Shown here in pieces: positions 6,001-8,209 of a DNA stretch of 8,209 nt. Position numbers and translations under genes: made by a program. The notes beneath the pieces are model-generated. The model made no database searches and was not told the origin of the DNA. It saw nothing but the letters and a program-made list of their open reading frames with translations. Every line of letters starts with the position of its first letter. The stretch's first letter is position 1. The stretch is from an uncultured Bacilli bacterium (GTDB taxonomy: Bacteria > Bacillota_I > Bacilli_A > RF39 > UBA660). The stretch is taken from positions 1-8,209 of the forward strand of contig CANRAC010000042.1 of NCBI GenBank assembly GCA_947628495.1, given 5' to 3'.

Positions 6001-7396
6001 TGACTTCTTCTTCTTTGGGCTTGCCTTTTACCATTTCATCAGTAATATTTGTTAAAGCCGTTATCTTATCAGGAATATGATATTCCGGATCAATGAGCTC
6101 ATCAAAACGATCGATAATTTCGCCATCTTTGATTTTTACGGCGCCAATTTCAATCATTTGATCACTACCAGGGTGAAATCCGGTAGTTTCGGTATCAAAT
6201 ACCACATAAGTTTGATTCATTAAATCATATTCTTTTTGATTGAAAATTACATCAACATCGTCATTAACAACGCTTAATTCGGCGCCATATAATACTTTAA
6301 AATGATCTTTTTCATCTTTGCCTTTATTATAATCACAAACAGCGTGATACAAATCGGGGTAGGCTTGCAAGCAATTATGGTCAGTGACTGCGACCGCTTT
6401 ATGTCCTAAAGATAGTGCATAATTAATTAAGCCTTTTTGAGGAACAACACTATCCATCATACTCATAAAAGTATGAGCATGAAGTTCAACTCTTTTTTCT
6501 GAAGCGTCATCTACTGCTTTTTGGTCTTTAGAATTAATAGCTTCCATATTCCGAATAGCAATAACTATATCTTTAGCAAAATTATCAAATTCCGCATTAC
6601 CATGGAAACGATACCAAGAACCAACTTTAATCTTTTTTAAAATGTCGTGATATTCGTCAATATCTCTTTTAAAGATTTTTGCGATAATACTATTAGTTTT
6701 ATCACTAATTTTTAAAGTAGCAATATTAATATTCTCTCTTTCCATTGAATCGATGCCAAAGACGTAAGCTTCTACAATAATATTTTTAGTATCACCTAAA
6801 ATGTTATCAATATTTTCTACTTCTCCATCAATGTGTTTGCCGAAGATAATATTAGTTTTCTCTTCGGGAATGGCAATTGGAGCAGGAGCACTATTTTCCA
6901 TACTTTTTTTTATATCTTCTTCTAATTTTTTATTTAAAAAAGTTTTTATAGTCAAGTTGGAAAAACCATATTTAGATAGAGAGCTAATAATATTTTCTGT
7001 TTCTTTTATTACTTCTAATTCTTCAATTTTATTGGCCACTTCCACCGTAATTACTTGATTTTCCACTTTAATTTTGGCATCAGTCAAAGAAATTAAAGAA
7101 GGACGTTTTTTAATTAAATTACTAAGATAATCTTTAAAATAAGTAAAAATATCATCATCTGTAATATTATGATAAATAAAAGTAACATTTACTTCTTTTA
7201 AACCATTTATTTTATTAGCTGTGGCTTTGATTAAAGCATCAACATCTTCTTTGGGTAAAACATTTTCACTTTCAATATAAACTAAAAAAGTTTCTGTTTT
7301 TTTATTTATTACTACTTTATTAATAGTAGCAGTATTAAATACATCATTTTGAGGAACAAATTTAATACTGTCAAAAAATCTTTTTAATTCAGTCAT
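3080..7396 (-). CDS. polC: DNA polymerase III alpha subunit, PolC type, 1438 aa
   Basis: This is the Gram-positive-type replicative polymerase with a built-in proofreading exonuclease. At 1438 aa it is full length for the family. In order: N-terminal domain (about 1-190), OB-fold (about 190-295), and the first half of the PHP domain with HAH (H306, H308) and TDH near 338. Next is a DEDDh exonuclease (about 397-565) with D401/E403 (FDTETTG), D486 (HNAKFD) and H542/D547 (HHRADYD), then the second half of the PHP domain. The polymerase follows, with GSRGSVGSSF near 870, a four-cysteine zinc module (C901, C904, C931, C934), catalytic D960 and D962 (PDIDLNF) and a likely third carboxylate D1085 (KLDILGHDD). 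IKYMFPKAHAAAYV lies near 1265. The C-terminus is QLSLF, the beta-clamp-binding pentapeptide. No catalytic residue is missing. The start ATG has GAGGT placed 6 nt upstream. It follows dnaE by 42 nt and abuts the phosphoesterase gene. Confidence 0.99.
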   Translation of the reverse strand: MTELKRFFDSIKFVPQNDVFNTATINKVVINKKTETFLVYIESENVLPKEDVDALIKATANKINGLKEVNVTFIYHNITDDDIFTYFKDYLSNLIKKRPSLISLTDAKIKVENQVITVEVANKIEELEVIKETENIISSLSKYGFSNLTIKTFLNKKLEEDIKKSMENSAPAPIAIPEEKTNIIFGKHIDGEVENIDNILGDTKNIIVEAYVFGIDSMERENINIATLKISDKTNSIIAKIFKRDIDEYHDILKKIKVGSWYRFHGNAEFDNFAKDIVIAIRNMEAINSKDQKAVDDASEKRVELHAHTFMSMMDSVVPQKGLINYALSLGHKAVAVTDHNCLQAYPDLYHAVCDYNKGKDEKDHFKVLYGAELSVVNDDVDVIFNQKEYDLMNQTYVVFDTETTGFHPGSDQMIEIGAVKIKDGEIIDRFDELIDPEYHIPDKITALTNITDEMVKGKPKEEEVTKRFLEWTGDLPMVAHNAKFDISFLQMAMQKYNLGEFTNTVLDTMSLARILNPEWPNHKLQTLVRRYKIEWNEDEHHRADYDSEGTAKAFYKMAKILYDRNIETTMDIYNSIDQDELIKFSVPFHITVLAQNKVGLKNLFKIISMANTKYLFKNDQPKIPRKEVVKYKEGLLLGSGCIHGEIFESALTKEDDELSHMMQFYDYIEVQPISHMSHLLQMESSGFKTKTDLENHLKKIIRVAQEAGKPVCVTGDVHNLTSEDKIYRDIIVAQKTNGKLHPLNRAGIDVPDMSFKTTNELKAEFAFLEDEEKIHEIVVTNTNKIADQIEEIEVIIETGGVPFSPKIENSKETVENMVYDKARSIYGKELPPIISDRIEQELKGIIGGGFDVIYLIAQKLVKKSNDDGYLVGSRGSVGSSFVATMMGITEVNPLPAHYVCPNCQHSIFEIDGESLGATYSSGYDLPDLNCPKCGQKMNKEGQDMPFATFLGFNADKVPDIDLNFSGEYQWKAHEYTKELFGIDNVYRAGTIGTVAEKTAFGFVKGYCEAKNIVMRNIEVERLAKGCTGAKRTTGQHPGGIVVIPGYMDVYDFTPFQYPAEDNTSLWRTTHFDYHAIDQDVLKLDILGHDDPTMLRMLQDFSGLDVTKIDLGDKDTMKIFTSPQVLGVTKDQINCDTGTLGVPEFGTKFVIGMLVDTKPKTFAELIKISGLSHGTDVWLGNAQELIRNKICEFKDVIGCRDDIMVYLMYNGVEPIKAFKIMEFVRKGKASKDPEGWKEYVSIMQEANIPEWYIESCHKIKYMFPKAHAAAYVMSAFRIAWFKVHMPIYYYAAFLSIRCNDFDVDSMLKGYDAVKTKIMEIQTKGYEATNKDKAVLETLQVALEMLARGFSFKNIDITKSDANNFLIDDDGKSLILPFKSIDGLGEQVSKIIIEERNKKAYYSIEDFQNRGKVNTTTMSKLRLLGVLDNLPETSQLSLF

Positions 7397-7426
7397 ACTA
7401 CTACCTCACTATTTTTTCCATTTCTT

Positions 7427-7455
7427 ATTTTACAATTCTTAATTTATTTTTTCAA
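7427..7455 (-). promoter_or_regulatory. Candidate internal promoter for polC
   Basis: On the minus strand TTGAAA (7455..7450) and TAAAAT (7432..7427), each one base from consensus, are spaced by exactly 17 nt across the end of dnaE and the intergenic gap. Transcription would start near 7420, about 24 nt before the polC start. In DNA this AT-rich such matches can arise by chance. It could let polC be expressed above dnaE. Confidence 0.35.
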
Positions 7456-8209
7456 TATTAGACACAACTATTTGATATTTATCCAGTCTTTTTTCGACTT
7501 TACCAGTTACTAAAATTAAGTTATCTTTTTTAAACTTAGTCATTAAACTATTTTGTTTGGGAAAAATTATAAAATCAGCACTGGCTGTTTCATCTTCACC
7601 AGTTACAAAATACATCTTTTCCCCCTTCTTAGTTGTAACATTATAAATTCGTGTCACTAACACAACACATTTAATGAATTTATCAAAATGAGTAGAAATA
7701 TTTTCTAACTTAATAATATTCTTATCATGATAGCGACTGGCAGGATGATTAGTTATATAAAAACCTAATATTTCTTTTTCTTTATCAATTAACTCTTTTT
7801 CCGAAAACTCCGGATATTCCTCCATTGAAGGTTTTAAAACTAAAGGAGAGTCTATTTCGGCTGTTAACTCGGCATAAGTAATAGCACTTTCGATATTATT
7901 AATAAGCGTTTTTTTATTGATATTAAAATCTTTAAATGCGCCGGCATATACTAAAGATTCCAACACTTTTGTCGTTACACTTTGGCCATAACAACGCTTT
8001 ACAAAATCAAAAAAATCGGTGTAAATTCCCTTTTTTCTTTCGACCAAGATTTCACTAACAGCCGCAGTGCCAACATTTTTTATCACTCCTAAGGGTAAAA
8101 GGAGATTATTACCTTTAACTTTATAAATTTCCTCACTTTCATTAATATTTGGCCCATAGATTTTCATCCCCGCCCTTTTTATTACTTGTAAATATTCGTT
8201 AGTTTTTAT
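7439..8209 (-). CDS. dnaE: DNA polymerase III alpha subunit, DnaE type, C-terminal part (256 aa visible)
   Basis: This is the 3' end of a dnaE gene whose beginning lies past the high-coordinate edge. The frame is open to position 8209, and the residues before the ATG at 8167 (TNEYLQVIKRAG) continue the DnaE pattern, so that ATG is internal. Counting from the window edge, residues 38-92 hold the helix-hairpin-helix region (LPLGVIKNVGTAAVSEI, then YTDFFDFVKRC and SLVYAGAFKDF). Residues 145-156 are KEILGFYITNHP, the conserved 'LGFYxxxHP' motif. Residues 178-256 form the OB-fold (VTTKKGEKMYFVTGEDE, then LVTGKVEKR). The protein ends just after the OB-fold. The polymerase palm and the PHP domain are outside the window. 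In Bacillota, DnaE extends RNA primers before hand-off to PolC. Here polC follows after 42 nt with no terminator between, so the two probably share a transcript. Confidence 0.95.
   Translation of the reverse strand: MKTNEYLQVIKRAGMKIYGPNINESEEIYKVKGNNLLLPLGVIKNVGTAAVSEILVERKKGIYTDFFDFVKRCYGQSVTTKVLESLVYAGAFKDFNINKKTLINNIESAITYAELTAEIDSPLVLKPSMEEYPEFSEKELIDKEKEILGFYITNHPASRYHDKNIIKLENISTHFDKFIKCVVLVTRIYNVTTKKGEKMYFVTGEDETASADFIIFPKQNSLMTKFKKDNLILVTGKVEKRLDKYQIVVSNIEKIN

Noticed and set aside
6801..7058. Plus-strand 85-codon frame that looks like a membrane protein
   Set aside because: The Ile/Phe/Ser-rich peptide is the reverse complement of Lys/Glu/Asn-rich PolC N-terminal coding sequence, which commonly gives false hydrophobic frames.
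7397..7438. Terminator between dnaE and polC
   Set aside because: No inverted repeat is visible in the 42-nt gap; the T-runs alone are ordinary for this base composition.
8165..8167. ATG at 8167 as the start of a separate 242-aa gene
   Set aside because: The reading frame stays open to the window edge, the upstream residues continue the DnaE pattern, and the protein begins mid-domain. It is an internal methionine of a truncated dnaE.

Overview
The window is AT-rich, low-G+C DNA in which every supported gene lies on the minus strand, so the genes run from high to low coordinates. A PolC-type replicative polymerase beside a second, DnaE-type alpha subunit is characteristic of Bacillota and their wall-less relatives. 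Tryptophan is encoded by TGG wherever I checked, and a TGA is used as a stop inside an ATGA start/stop overlap. I therefore favour a low-G+C Bacilli or Mollicutes-related lineage using the ordinary bacterial code over Mycoplasma or Spiroplasma. The species cannot be fixed from this window.

There are three transcription units, in the direction of transcription. (1) Positions 8209 to 2231: the 3' end of dnaE, cut by the window edge, then polC complete at 1438 aa, then a calcineurin-like metallophosphoesterase translationally linked to polC. The unit ends in a Rho-independent terminator whose hairpin contains the phosphoesterase stop codon. (2) Positions 2228 to 1152: a consensus promoter (TTGACA, 17-nt spacer, extended TATAAT) preceded by tandem copies of the -35 motif, one gene for an atypical SGNH/GDSL-like protein, and an AT-rich hairpin terminator. 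(3) Positions 1149 to 1 and beyond: a second consensus promoter (TTGACA, 18-nt spacer, TATAAT) and three tightly packed genes. These are an unrecognised 200-aa protein, an unrecognised 138-aa protein overlapping it by 44 nt, and the N-terminus of a tyrosine recombinase (XerC/XerD type) joined by a 4-nt overlap and running off the window.

Unit 1 is core replication: both alpha subunits of DNA polymerase III would be made from adjacent genes, with a small metal-dependent phosphoesterase coupled behind them. Units 2 and 3 look like accessory or poorly characterised genes. The least explained part is the pair of unknown proteins made with a site-specific recombinase. No RNA genes, insertion sequences or CRISPR arrays are visible, and no gene-free stretch exceeds about 110 nt.
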